A DNA stretch of 46,347 bases from Didymodactylos carnosus. Lineage: Eukaryota > Rotifera > Eurotatoria > Philodinida > Philodinidae. Positions 10,775 to 21,980 of the stretch are shown here, in pieces. The stretch lies in the NCBI GenBank assembly GCA_905250885.1, contig CAJNOQ010000570.1:1-46347 (forward strand). Reading direction: 5' to 3'. The notes beneath the pieces are model-generated. The model was given only the letters and a program-made list of their open reading frames with translations. It was not told the DNA's origin and did not search any database. The position numbers and the translations under genes were made by a program. The first letter of the stretch is position 1; each line of letters starts with the position of its first letter.

Positions 10775-11733
10775 ACATGGCTTGTGTTTCGATATATAAG
10801 CAGCCACATACCAATAAAGTTCGGTTCAGCAGAAATTAGAAAAGTCAGATAATACATATAATACATTATACATACGCAAGCTCTTCATAATTTGTTCAAA
10901 AAAAGAAAGAAACCTTTCCATACTAGCTTAAAGAAAACCCCGATGTAGTCTCATCGCTGCCGATACCTTTGTAACTCGCGGGAGATCTAGATGCCGTACC
11001 CTAACGCGCTGATGTATGCTTATTCCAGACGCTAGTAGTTAGTAATAAAACTGCTGGAAATGTGTATTCGGCTTAATAGAATTGTTTTTTGATCTCGAGA
11101 AAAAGCTATTTATCAACGAATAAGCTATTTCGCAGAGGTCCAGAGGTAAATTCTGATTGGTTATATGGCATACGTGGCCGTTTTTTCTTTTTATATCTTA
11201 AGAAAATTGTTTTTATTAAAAATAGACTAATAACTAGAAAGCTGTTACCGCACTATGTATTAATTAGTAAAATTAAGAATGATCGCAACTTCAAAAAAGT
11301 GTTGAGTAGATTTACCATTTTTTATAATATTACTATGCTTCGCTGCGAAATGCCGTCAACTTTTCTTTAGAGCTAAAGAGGGGATTAGGGTTTTCTTTTT
11401 CTGTTATTATCCATCGAACATCTTATTGTATGCAAAAGCGTTGATGAAATACTTACTATTAATTTTTATTTCCTATAGTGTATCTTTTGCGTATATGGAA
11501 ACAACCTTGGTATTCGAAGTACTTTTCTTGATCTTCCTGATGATGTATATTAGGATGTATTATAAACTTGAATCTATTCTTTTTAGATTAGCCACATATT
11601 TCCCAAAACATCTAGTGAAGGATGAGTTTTTTATGGGATTGGTTTACAAACATACTCAGTACATTAGGTTAGCAAAAAATAATGGTTAACTGCCTTTATT
11701 ACTAGTCTAACTTTATTTTTTACATAAATTTAG
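10775..11733. other. Upstream region of SAR1; first coding exon not resolved
   Basis: The missing SAR1 first exon (about 20 codons ending in phase 1) should lie here. An open stretch ends at 11689-11690 in a G|GT donor context, but it encodes a hydrophobic sequence unlike the SAR1 N-terminus. A DWLYGI-like peptide is encoded near 11150-11180, but its donor (gtggcc) is weak. Neither is convincing. Confidence 0.4.
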
Positions 11734-12828
11734 GTCTGCACAAAAAAAGTGGAAAACTTGTGTTTTTGGGGCTTGACAATGCTGGAAAAGTGATTAAAAC
11801 TTTTTATTATCGTTTTTAATAGTCTTTCAAATAAAATATTTCTCTTTTAGACCACCTTATTGCACATGTTAAAAGATGATCGTCTGTCTCAGCACGTACC
11901 AACTTTGCATCCAAGTAATAGAAAAAAAAATGAAAAAGAACAATATTTGAATTTATCACCTTTTCTTTCGTTGTTGCATTTTAGCTTCTGAAGAGCTAGT
12001 TATGGGTAATATGAAATTTACAACATTTGATTTGGGAGGTCATGCTCAAGGTACTGCATTTATTAATGATTGAATAATTGATTTTTGCACATTTTTTATG
12101 TTTAGCTCGAAGAGTCTGGAAAGACTATTTTCCAGCTGTTGATGCCATTGTGTTTTTGGTTGATGCTGTTGATCGACAGCGACTTATGGAAGCTAAGACA
12201 GAACTAGATGTAAGTATCATAAAATCACACGGTTTGAAACAAAGATCTAGTTTGTTAACGTTTCTTCTCGAATCGAGACTCGATAATGTTCATAATGAGT
12301 TTTGTCTTATTACCATGAAGGAAATCTTGGCATACAAATTAATATAGTTTCATAAGTTATTTAATCTTTCAGACCTAGCTAAACTACCTTTTCTAAATTT
12401 ACGTAATCAAACATTATACTGAGAGAAACTGTATTATTGTCAGACGAAAAAAATGGTTTTGTTCGCAAATTTTTTAACTCATTGTTACATTAGTCTTTCA
12501 TTTTTTGTCATATTTAGAGTTTGTTGACAGACGAACAAGTAGCAAATGCGCCTGTTGTTGTACTTGGGAATAAAATTGATGTGCCTGGTGCTGTTAGTGA
12601 ACAAGAATTACGTTATATTTTGGGTGTATCGTCGACAGGAAAGGTACGGTATAATTATAACATCTCTGTCAGCAGTGCACTCTTTTACTTCAAATGCATA
12701 TATATTTTGTTTAGGGCAATGTATCTCGCAACGAAGTGACCGGTCGTCCAATGGAAGTATTTATGTGTAGTGTTTTAAGGCGAGAAGGTTATGGTGAAGC
12801 ATTTCGATGGTTATCACAATATTTGTAA
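11734..12828 (+). CDS. SAR1: Small GTPase SAR1 (COPII coat initiator), first exon missing
   Basis: SAR1 recruits SEC23/24 to the ER membrane to build COPII vesicles. Six exons join in frame: 11734-11789, 11851-11914, 11985-12050, 12106-12209, 12518-12643 and 12715-12828, giving 176 residues. Visible GTPase motifs are the P-loop GLDNAGKT (intron 11790-11850 falls exactly between K and T), switch I with PTLHPTSEEL, switch II DLGGH, the NKID base motif in VVLGNKID, and the family ending [10 protein letters not shown]...[27 protein letters not shown]. Exon 11734 begins in phase 2, so an upstream exon ending in one base is required; it should carry the short amphipathic N-terminus. Introns are 55-70 bp except one of 308 bp. 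AATAAA at 12990-12995 lies 162 nt past the stop. The core gene looks intact. Confidence 0.93.
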
Positions 12829-15259
12829 AGATGCAAATGGTATATTTTATACACAAAAAATCATTTTTACTCATGATCAAGAAATATGAACAACTCTGTA
12901 CATCTCTTCCGTAATTTTCTGTTCTAAATCAATATATGAAAGGGTAAATATTAACTGTTAGTAGAACGGTAGAAGTGCGTGAGCAATATAATAAAGTCTT
13001 GATCTGCGTAAAATATTTTTTTGGTTCCTATCTTTACAAAAACTATTGGACAGTTTCAAATTATATCTACACCTTACATTGGTTAACGTTTTAGGGCAAT
13101 TGGTTCGTCTTTCGTCTAGATTAAATAAGTGAGCGTATATATAAGTGAGTTGTTATTTATCTGGTATTATCACTTGCTCATAAGGCTGTCGTTATTCTTC
13201 TGTTGATGTCCATACGTTTTCTTTCTACTTGTTTAATATTCCGGCAATGTGTGCTTTTTTTTGTATAAAATAAAGAAATGGTTTCGTTTTTATCAAATTT
13301 TATTTTGTTTTGTTTTTCAATATTCTTTTCGTTGATGGTGGTTTTAACTAAACTATATTCTTCTTTTTAAATGGCTTGATTGGATGACAGTCACTATATT
13401 ACATACTCAGTACGCAGTAGCACTAGTATTAAGAATTATTAAAACAAACAACTGGTCGTGACATTTCGTCAAAACGATAGCATGTTAAACTGTGTGAATA
13501 AAAACATCTGTTTTTAAAAACGGTAATTTTCTAACTTGAAATAGTCGTTTAGACTGGTTATGATTGTAGAATAAAGAAAGATTAAGAGCAAACAGAAAAT
13601 AACTAACGGTTTTATAATCTTATTGCGTGTAACACAAAACCTAACAGTTATATTTCAATAACTCATTAGTGTTTGAAAATTGTATATATTTATTTAAAAA
13701 GTATTGATTGTCGTCTGGCTTAATTTAGAACGATGTTTTTGACTTGACATTTGTTCTACAAATTTTCGGTATTTTTTTGTCGAATTTCTATGTCGGACGA
13801 ATGAACGGGTTTAAAACCATTTCGTCTATTGTCTAATAGGCACGATGAGCTTCTCAATAATAGCGTAGCGTATCAAAAACTTTGGATGTAGTGAAGATAT
13901 TTGATAACATCTTTGAGGATATACTTCAGACAAGTACGGTACAAACATAATTTTAAAATATGAGTGTAAACGTTGCACACGACGCAGCCACCAATTTCCT
14001 GCAGAAATTGGGTGCTTAGATTTCAGTACGTTGTTGGTTGCGTCTTCTATTAATCAACACTGACTTAATATCTAAATCTTTTCAATTTTCTTCGTCACGT
14101 TGACGATATGCTGTGAATAATGCGTATAGAATATGCGCAATCATAATGATCAATGACGTCAAGACTACATAACGAATAATGATCATAATAAGCTGAATTG
14201 TTTCGATATTTATGATACCGTTATTCAGACTGTTTGCCATTAGATTTCAATCATACATGTGTTCGATCATGGTCAAATTTTATCGTGATTCATTACGAAC
14301 ACATGACATCTTCATTTTAGTTGTTATTTCTGCTAATGGGTAAATAGTTTTTAGTGATATTTCTGGCGCCATACAGTTTTTGATATTTTATGAGACGGTT
14401 GTAAGTAAGCTTCTTCATTCCTGAATTAGAATTAACAAACCAGTTATTGCGAAGAGAGGAAGGACATACTCTATACCGATTTTGATGTGTGATGAGGATC
14501 AAACAATGGTGAGCTTGAATGATTTTTCATTCTTAGAGTACTCTACCAGTCCAATTTGAATGTGTGTTTAAAGAATACAAAAATGCTTTATTTTAAAGGT
14601 TGATGCATGTCCGTTCTTCGTAGAATACGATATGTAAATATCCATCATCAGTGTGCCGCTTCTAGAATCAAAAGACTGAAGACTGAACTTTCTAAAAAAA
14701 ATAATTTTATTGCAAAATCTAAAAGGGTATAGAGAATTGCAATCATTCAATATCCGTTTAGGTTTTGTAGGAATCCCAGTTCCGTCCTTCACGTAAAAAA
14801 TCTCTATTTCCGAATTACCGAAAAAAGTTTCGTATAAATTTGATGATTACATTTCACCTAGTCTTCAATACAATAGCGCCATATATAGTTAGGTCTTTTT
14901 TAACTATAGTTCTTTGCTAGTCGATGCATTATGTCACAATTCTACTCTGTGAGCTGTACAGTGGCCGCTGCTACATTAGAGACATAAGATTTTGCAACTG
15001 AGTTTTACAAGTCGTGGATGAAAATTCACTATTTAATTTGAGAGATAAAGTAACCATTTATGTGAAAGTGAATATGTATGTTTTCTAAGAGTTCGATGAA
15101 CGTACAAAAACATGAAAAAAACATGTTGTTTAAGCTAAATAACAGCATGTACTGTATTAGTGGTACAAAAGATCTGTGTTAAAACGTCTGTGACTCGATG
15201 TCGGTGTTATTTAAAGATAAACTCTTCATTTTTTCGTTTTATAAATTCTTTATCAGCTT
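12829..15259. other. SAR1 3' flank and intergenic DNA, no gene seen
   Basis: AATAAA at 12990-12995 is the likely SAR1 polyadenylation signal. A nested small palindrome sits near 13980-14045 (ccaatttcctgcagaaattgg inside gacgcag...ttgcgtc). Otherwise AT-rich with no exon-like sequence on either strand. Confidence 0.5.
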
Positions 15260-15960
15260 TCATTTAATAATTAATCGTAAAAAATACGATAAGCAGTACC
15301 AAAAACACTGACTAGATTTTGTTATTACTCGTTCATCATCTATTGGTTTTGCAATTTCTGTTGTTCGATCACAGTTATTCGATTGATCATCTTCTTCCAA
15401 TTGTTCAATTGGTGAAAATTTACATCGATTAATGTATTTCACTCTTGATGATTCTGATTTTGTTCTTTCGTTAGTTGTTTCTGGTGTATTTTCTTTATTA
15501 TCTCATGCTAATGTCGATAATCTACATGATTCTGGATTATTATTATTTCCGATCGAATGATTCTCATTGACTACTACTGATTTTGAACGTTGTTTAAGAA
15601 TTTCATTTTGAGTTAAAAGTACAGCATTCGATAATAAAGATTCAATGTTAATTATTTCATTGACTTCTATACTTCCAGCGAATGATGGTGTAGTAGTGTT
15701 ACTTGTTTGAATATCGATCACGTATCATACAGACAATGGTGTTTCTTCGTTTTTCTCCCTTTCTTCTTCTGTTGCTATTGGTGGTGGAAGAACGGGTGAA
15801 CAATATATTCTTGCTCCTTGTGTTATTATCTGCTAGGCGTTTGAACTAACCGTTCATTGTTGTTCAAATCACCTTATTCATTCGCATCATCGCCATCCTC
15901 TTCAAAACATTGTGTTTTTCTCTGTGATTGAGTAGAAGTTGATTCGTTTGGCCGTTTTTT
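15260..15960 (-). pseudogene. Decayed ORF, acidic/Ser-Thr-rich protein tail of unknown origin
   Basis: On the minus strand, coding-like composition persists over about 700 bp but is broken. A block beginning KKRPNESTSTQSQRKTQCFE (from about 15960) ends in TAA. A second stretch contains LPPPIATEEEREKNEETPLSV followed by TGA. Next comes SNTTTPSFAGSIEVNEIINI (15503-15721), stopped by TAG, and then SPIEQLEEDDQSNNCDRT (to 15260) in the same frame. The first block is in a different frame from the last two, so there is at least one frameshift and at least three stops. No domain is recognisable. An alternative is a gene with many tiny introns, but I see no matching splice sites at the stops. Confidence 0.45.
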
Positions 15961-16201
15961 ACTGTAATATTGCAACTACTTGGTGATAATTGCTATCAGT
16001 TTTCCAAATACATTCAGTTTAACAAAACAAATTTTACAACAAGGTCCGTAACTCTTTCTCTCCTACCTCTCAAATTTGGTGCCATCAGCAAACTCATTCA
16101 ACCAAATTCTATATTTAATGATTTTATAGGAAAACTAAACTATTATAGAAACAGCCTAACACAAAATACTTTTCCCTCTGATTAGTCACTTACACGCGCA
16201 T

Positions 16202-16641
16202 CAGAGATGAGCAACTCCGGCTATGTTCAACTCAACTCCACTTAAAGAAGTTCAACTCTAACTCCAACTCCGTTTCAACTCCGATAGGAAATTATATTGT
16301 CTTAATTCATTTCTTTGTTATTTTATTAGCAGTTCTTTATTTCGCTTTTGTTACACAAGAAAAGTGAGTTTAACAATTCAAAATTGCATTTCAACAATGT
16401 TAATTTTGAAAGCGTACCTTTTGCCCATTTTACATCAATGAAATTGGAAAGAAAACCACTAAAAACTTTTTCTCTACCGGTGTAACAAAAAAACGGAAAA
16501 ACTTTTCAGGGTTGCAAAAATTTTTTAACTACAGTTGAAGTTGAAAAAATCTGAATTTAATTCAACTCTAATCTAATAAAAACGCAACTCTAACTCCACT
16601 AAAAAGGAGCTCAACTCTGAAGTTGGAGTTGTCCATCTCTG
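16202..16641. mobile_element. hAT-like MITE, 440 bp, with CAACTCC/GGAGTTG arrays
   Basis: The left end CAGAGATGAGCAACTCC and the reverse complement of the right end, CAGAGATGGACAACTCC, are terminal inverted repeats. Both subterminal regions contain repeated CAACTC(C) and GAGTTG units. Flanks ACGCGCAT and ACCCACAT agree at six of eight bases, consistent with an aged 8-bp duplication. No ORF. CAGRGATG-type termini are typical of hAT elements. A truncated sibling lies at 10600-10774. Confidence 0.8.
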
Positions 16642-17638
16642 ACCCACATTAGCAAAGTGGAAAGTACATAAGAAAAAATCGTTCCGTCTGTATTGTCCTC
16701 TTAACTCTCTCTTTGATGTTGTTTCATCATCGTTTTTGTGTTGTCAACTTCTGCTTACTAAAACCATCCACTTTTTTGTCTGTAATTGATACTTGTAGTA
16801 GTACAAAAGTGGACGCTTAATAGTCTATATACTTTTTCACACTTTCTCTCAAATAAATCTGTTTAGATAAACAGTGTTTCCCTTATTGTAGCCAAAAATT
16901 TCTTCATTCTCTTACTAACGTACTAAATAATACATTTCAAACAATATTTCATAAACAATGTTCGAGCTACGCTTAATTAATGCAGAAAGTTCTGTATCTA
17001 TTGAAATATATCAAAATAATGTGAAAAGTTTTATAACTGAGTTTTGAAGTAACGAAAAACTGGATCATCTTGTATCTCTTAATGATCGCTTTTGAATGTT
17101 TGTCGATAGATAATAATTGTTTATGTTTCTATTTGGATCGTGAGTTGTCGCTCACTAAAAGGATCCAGTCACAACTAAGGGGCGAGTACAGAATGTTAGC
17201 CTTCACTACAACATTAAGTTACAGCTAAAACTTACTGTAAAATTTGATATTTATGCTTTAACAGATAAAATTAATTTTAATCAGAAAAATTCCATCTCAA
17301 AATGCGAACTTTCATGATGATCATTCGTGTTGCAATTTTTTAAAGCAAAACTTTTTGTCGCAAAATATATCGAATTGCAGATCATTCATCTTAACCATTG
17401 GCACACTCTCATGACTTTCGTCATCGTCAAGAGTATTTTTTTCAAAAATTTTATTATACTTGCAAGTGCAAAGAAACGTCTCTCATTCACTATGTCTAAC
17501 GAAATACGAAACTAGTTGAAGAAAAAATTCTCATCCATCATACCCTTTAAAAGTTCGTATAAATGGAGTTATCGGCCAAATAAATTATTTTAATCTTCCA
17601 AAAAAAGATTAGTAACCTTCCGTGAAAGCTTGGCACCT
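16642..17638. other. Intergenic, no gene seen
   Basis: AT-rich sequence without exon-like frames or recognisable RNA genes. It separates the 440-bp MITE from the long palindrome. Confidence 0.5.
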
Positions 17639-17674
17639 TAGTTATTACTATTATTATATATTTCTGAAAATAAG

Positions 17675-17845
17675 ATGAGTGAACAAAACGCTTATAACTC
17701 GGGAAAGAAAAGACCTAGGGACCTGCGGTTTACACCATTAGAAAGAGTCGCTCGTGGGACGTTCATTCATGTAGAAAGTAAATTTTTCGGAAGAGGTTTT
17801 CACGGCAGATTTCGTCCGGTAAAACCCGTAGTACCTCAAAATTAG
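17675..17845 (+). CDS. Short ORF in left palindrome arm, 56 aa, unknown
   Basis: ATG to TAG, 57 codons. The product is strongly basic: it begins MSEQNAYNSGKKRPRDLRF and contains FFGRGFHGRFRPVKP near the C-terminus, an RG/FG-rich flavour. The mirrored ORF in the other arm (18416-18586, minus) is also intact. I do not recognise a family. It could be a chance ORF in a non-coding element or a captured exon fragment; nothing here shows it is expressed. Confidence 0.25.
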   Translation: MSEQNAYNSGKKRPRDLRFTPLERVARGTFIHVESKFFGRGFHGRFRPVKPVVPQN

Positions 17846-18415
17846 TCGACAAAAAACTTCTTTTTTTTTTAAAGTGGGTCATAGATTATTAACTACCCTG
17901 ATTCCGAATACCACCATACCAGCTGCTCTTAGGTTTTCAGAGAGCGGTTTTCTGGAAAACCAGTTTTTCGCAAGCTCTAAAAAATAAGTAAAACCTGTTC
18001 TTAATGAGTTAGGATTGTAGCCCGTAAATTTCTGATTAAAGTGAGACATCCCCAGCTCTAGAAGACCTTTCGTTGCAAAGTTATAGAATTTACAAGAGAA
18101 GGCCTAAATTAGTTTTTTCCTTATTTCTGTAGCTTTGAGCCGACAATGAACATGTAGGCCTTCGCTTGTAAATTCTATAACTTTGCAACGAAAGGTCTTC
18201 TAGAGCTGGGGATGTCTCACTTTAATCAGAAATTTACGGGCTACAATCCCAACTCATTAAGAACAGGTTTTGCTTATTTTTTAGAGCTTGCGAAAAACTG
18301 GTTTTCCAGAAAACCGCTCTCTGAAAACCTAAGAGCAGCTGGCATGGTGGTATTCGGAATCAGGGTAGTTAATAATCTATGACCCACTTTAAAAAAAAAA
18401 GAAGTTTTTTGTCGA

Positions 18416-18586
18416 CTAATTTTGAGGTACTACGGGTTTTATCGGACGAGATCTACCGTGAAAACCTCTTCCGAAAAATTTACTTTCTACATGAATGAAC
18501 GTCCCACGAGCGACTCTTTCTAATGGTGAAAACCGCAGGTCCCTAGGTCTTTCCTTTCCCGAGTTATAAGCGTTTTGTTCACTCAT
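18416..18586 (-). CDS. Short ORF in right palindrome arm, 56 aa, mirror of 17675-17845
   Basis: Same length and frame as its partner. Five base differences fall in the ORF, four replacing amino acids (K to E, T to S, F to S, V to I) and one silent. Neither copy is interrupted. The substitution pattern gives no sign of protein-level constraint. Confidence 0.25.
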   Translation of the reverse strand: MSEQNAYNSGKERPRDLRFSPLERVARGTFIHVESKFFGRGFHGRSRPIKPVVPQN

Positions 18587-18618
18587 CTTATTTTCAGAAA
18601 TATATAATAGTAGTTATA

Positions 18619-20152
18619 AAATTCCAGGGATTTTACTGGCAGCAAGTATCTTGTGAAATGTACGAGTGGATTAGTATACATGCAAAAGTATTTAGACAAA
18701 GATCTCAAAGTCCAAAATTAGTTAGTTTTTAAAAAGTATCGCCATTTTTAGATAATTAATTACACTTCAGACACATAGATACTTTATCAAAACGGTAATT
18801 TTCAAAATCAAGAGTAAGATAAGGACAAAACTTTACACAGAAAAATAGTCAACAATAATGAATAAAATCAAGCTTTTTTCTTTTTTGAGATTTTAATTTT
18901 TGTTTTTTTGTAAGAGCAAAGTTTAAGCTATAAACTTACAAAAATATTCAAAAACTAAATATTCATACCATGTCAGAAGAACTCACAGTTAGTTTTGAGA
19001 GGTCGACAGAACAATTTCTTGATAAAATCGTTTAATTCTCGAAAAAATCATTGATGTTCTAAAACTCTGTTCAAACTCTCGTTCACAGAAAATTTCAAAG
19101 TTTGCTTCTTGGTACATTTTTGGAATGGTTATCTCAAAGCTCTTTTTTCTGAAAAACAATATTTTTTCATAATATTTAGAAATTTAAAAAGATTGAAATG
19201 ATTTACTCTATTGACTTAAAAAAATGGGTAAGTGAAACTAATTAAGGGGTAAGTGAAACTAATTAAGTTTTATTAAATGCCTGTTAAAACAACAGTTTTT
19301 TAAACAATCTTTTCATACAATAATAATTCATTATCCAAACTTAAAGTTGTGTGAGTAAAAAGTCGATCCGTAGAAAGTAAGAGTTGCTTTTGGTAAGTTT
19401 TATTCTTTGAATTTTATGACAATGAAATTTTGTGACAAGAAAATTCGTTGAAGTTTAGCAGTTTTGACTTTAACTCTTTCAAATGAAAAACCATAAAAAA
19501 AATACCGCCGTAGAAAGCAGTGATCATTTGACTTTACCCTTTGATCGAAAGATTTGAAATATCTGAATAAATAATTTTTTAGATCATCAATGTACAAGGA
19601 TAAAATAATAAAAAAATCATCTTTGCTTTGAGAATAATCTTATTAACTCATTATCAATGACTTTTAGATTAAATAAAACAAAATCATTTTAATCAGCTGT
19701 TTATATGTGACGAGATAAAGATGATGTTTAAGTATTTTTTTAACGTACATATATCAATTAATCAATCAACGATAATTTTTTTTCTTTTTTTTTGTTCTCT
19801 TTATGTCGGCGTATTAAACCTATTCGCCTACCGAAATCCCATTCGTTTTTTTGTTTACAAACGTAACTATCGTTCAATCAGATCGTATAAACTTGAGTAA
19901 AGAAAGGCCTCCTATTCTTCCTTGTATACTCTCTTATGTAGAATAGTTTGTATTACGTGAACTTGCATAATTTAAATTCTTGCTAAACACCTATTTATAC
20001 ATATATATATCTTATAATCTAATATTTTACGTTAAAACAGGACGTGTGCAATTATTTCGATATATATTTACAAAAATAATATATTTCCGTTGAAAAAAAT
20101 TAATGTATGTCTAACAGCATACAAAAATGGATAAAATGATGCGATTAACAAG
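18619..20152. other. Intergenic, no gene seen; contains a 21-bp tandem duplication
   Basis: AT-rich, without exon-like frames. The only structure seen is an exact two-copy tandem repeat at 19226-19267. The right end is the presumed promoter and leader of the Cys-rich protein gene. Confidence 0.5.
19226..19267. repeat. Exact 21-bp tandem duplication (2 copies)
   Basis: The unit starts gggtaagtgaaactaattaa and occurs at 19226-19246 and 19247-19267. Confidence 0.9.
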
Positions 20153-21132
20153 ATGTTAGCAGATCTTTGGTCACTTATAAATATTAGAATAATTATTTAT
20201 CTGATTTTAAGTATACAATACTGTTGGGGATGCGATATTTGGAAAGCAAGTGATTGTCCGTCACCGCCATCAAAAGACGACGAAGAAGTGATGAAAGCCG
20301 ATCTTTATAGTAAAGAACAATTATATGCCTACTGCGATAAGGGTAAAACGTATGCCGATTGTGTAAATGAACGTTTGCATTGTTGTGATCTAAGACCAGA
20401 ATATACGTCACAATTAGCCGCTGCTGATGCAAAATTAAAACAAAATGCGTGGCGTATTGGTAAATATTGTTCAGGAATTGGTGAAAGTAACATTATCAAT
20501 TATAAATGTAAAACAACGATTCCACCGACAACAACGACAACAACTCAATCAACAACTACACCAATGCCTATATGTGCAGTAGAAGCGGTTCGTAAATTGA
20601 TTTAAATTTATTGAAAATTTAAAGTTTAAAAGAATAATAGGAAGTCAAATCAATAGTATACAAATGCAATATTAGATAACTAATATCGACGAATTAGAAA
20701 ATATCACTTAATTGTCTTTTGCTTCTTCTCTTAATTTAGGCTGGTATACAATGTGGAAAAATTTTAGAAAATCGTGTACGATTTGAAACAACATGGAATA
20801 TTTATGAGAAAGCTCAATGGTGTAAGGATACACTGGATTATTTTCAATGTGCTAATCGACACATAACAAATTGTAGTATAGCTGAAGTTAAAGAAGATGT
20901 TGAACAATTAACAACATTTATGGATTATATTGAAAAATCAGCAAATCGAGAGTGTCCCGGAGGATTGTTTGGGTGCGATATTAATATGCATGATGTTCGA
21001 TGTCGAATAGGCGTTGGCTATTTTCTTGGTAAAGATTTAGATTCAGGAGCAACATCTATTCGATGGCTTAGTAGTACATGTTTGTTTTTCTTATTGTCAC
21101 TTATACATTTGATATTTAGATGTCGAAATTAG
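20153..21132 (+). CDS. Secreted Cys-rich protein with two repeats, probably GPI-anchored
   Basis: Two exons, about 20153-20587 and 20740-21132, giving about 275 residues; the second starts after the acceptor ttaatttag. The donor is ambiguous: gttcgt at 20588 or gtagaa at 20579, both in phase 0. The N-terminus has a hydrophobic signal segment (residues ~8-23). Each exon encodes one copy of a Cys motif C-x8-C-x7-C (YCDKGKTYADCVNERLHCC in exon 1, WCKDTLDYFQCANRHITNC in exon 2), followed by further cysteines. They are separated by a Thr/Pro linker (TTTTTTQSTTTP) of mucin type. The C-terminus is a hydrophobic tail, STCLFFLLSLIHLIF, after a small-residue stretch (DSGATS), fitting a GPI signal; a single-pass anchor is the alternative. 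NCS is a potential N-glycosylation site. I do not recognise a named family; function is unknown. Confidence 0.75.
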
Positions 21133-21313
21133 AGTTCAAGTTTACATTTTTTTTGTATTGCGCACTGGGTGCTTTTATATTAAATTTCTTGGAGCAAAAA
21201 CATAAAAGTGTCCAAACTGAATTGGGTTCATTGTGTGTGATTGTTAATGGCACAGAGAAAGAATTTAATTTAATTTAAGAATTAACTCATTTTTCCTGTT
21301 AACCTTTTAAACC

Positions 21314-21339
21314 CCAATGTCCACAGGCGTGGACATTGG
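21314..21339. repeat. Perfect 11-bp hairpin with 4-nt loop
   Basis: ccaatgtccac (21314-21324) pairs exactly with gtggacattgg (21329-21339) around aggc. It lies about 180 nt past the stop of the Cys-rich protein gene, so it could fall in its 3' UTR or be a transposon end. Confidence 0.8.
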
Positions 21340-21980
21340 TAAAATCGGTATAAAAAAGTAATGAAGCATACGATCAAAATACGATCAAGCAATAATTGCT
21401 TGTCGTTTGTAGAGAACTTCATAAGCTATCGATTGAAAAAAAAAATTATTTTGTACGTTGCTTTCTCTCTGAGATAATTAAAATTTAAAATTAATAATTT
21501 TTCTAAAAAAGCATTTTCGCTTGTTCAAATTTTTTCATCAAAAAAGACTTTTATTTTGTATAATGTGTTGATGAAGAACGATGCATTAAGATGTTCTGTT
21601 TTATATGATATCACTGAAACAATCCTCTACTTACAACAGTGGACTGCCGATGACCCAAAACGAAACTACCATTTTTGCTGGAGTTGTACACTGTTTTTCC
21701 AGACGTGTTTGCTTTTGTTCATCAACTCGCCATATTATGCTTCCGATATAAATCGAATTTAATGGATACGATTTAGTAGCTATAAACTATAAATTCAACT
21801 TGTGGCAAAAATTTTACAAAAAAGATCTTATATATAATTTATAATAAATTTTAACAGCTGAAAATTCAAATTTTTGAATGAATTTAAAAAATTGGCTTTT
21901 ATACGTGATATGTTTATACTGAGTGTCCCTAACTTCCACGTCAATGGTTAGCTTTCAGAAAGCTCTAAAGAAAAGCTCGC

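Larger units (their letters stand above)
17643..18618. repeat. Near-perfect palindrome: 464-bp inverted arms, 48-bp spacer
   Basis: Left arm 17643-18106 and right arm 18155-18618 are inverted copies. Each left position x pairs with 36261-x from end to end with no gap. By eye there are about nine mismatches over the inner ~445 bp (about 98% identity), and a few more in the outermost ~20 bp. The spacer is 18107-18154. A 7-bp direct repeat, tagttat, flanks the structure (17639-17645 and 18611-18617), which may be a target-site duplication. Each arm carries an intact 56-codon ORF pointing inward. It could be a foldback transposon or a palindrome made by repair or replication. Confidence 0.92.

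Noticed and set aside
11426-11689. Hydrophobic ORF ending in a donor-like site before the first SAR1 exon found
   Set aside because: Its TTG start and transmembrane-like, low-complexity sequence do not resemble any SAR1 N-terminus, although the phase would fit.
15970-16185. 71-aa plus-strand ORF beside the decayed minus-strand ORF
   Set aside because: No recognisable motif and no ATG start; not supported as a gene.
21296-21340. TTAA-type transposon end near the 21314 hairpin
   Set aside because: gttaacctttt followed by a hairpin looks like a piggyBac end, but no partner end with TTAA was found.
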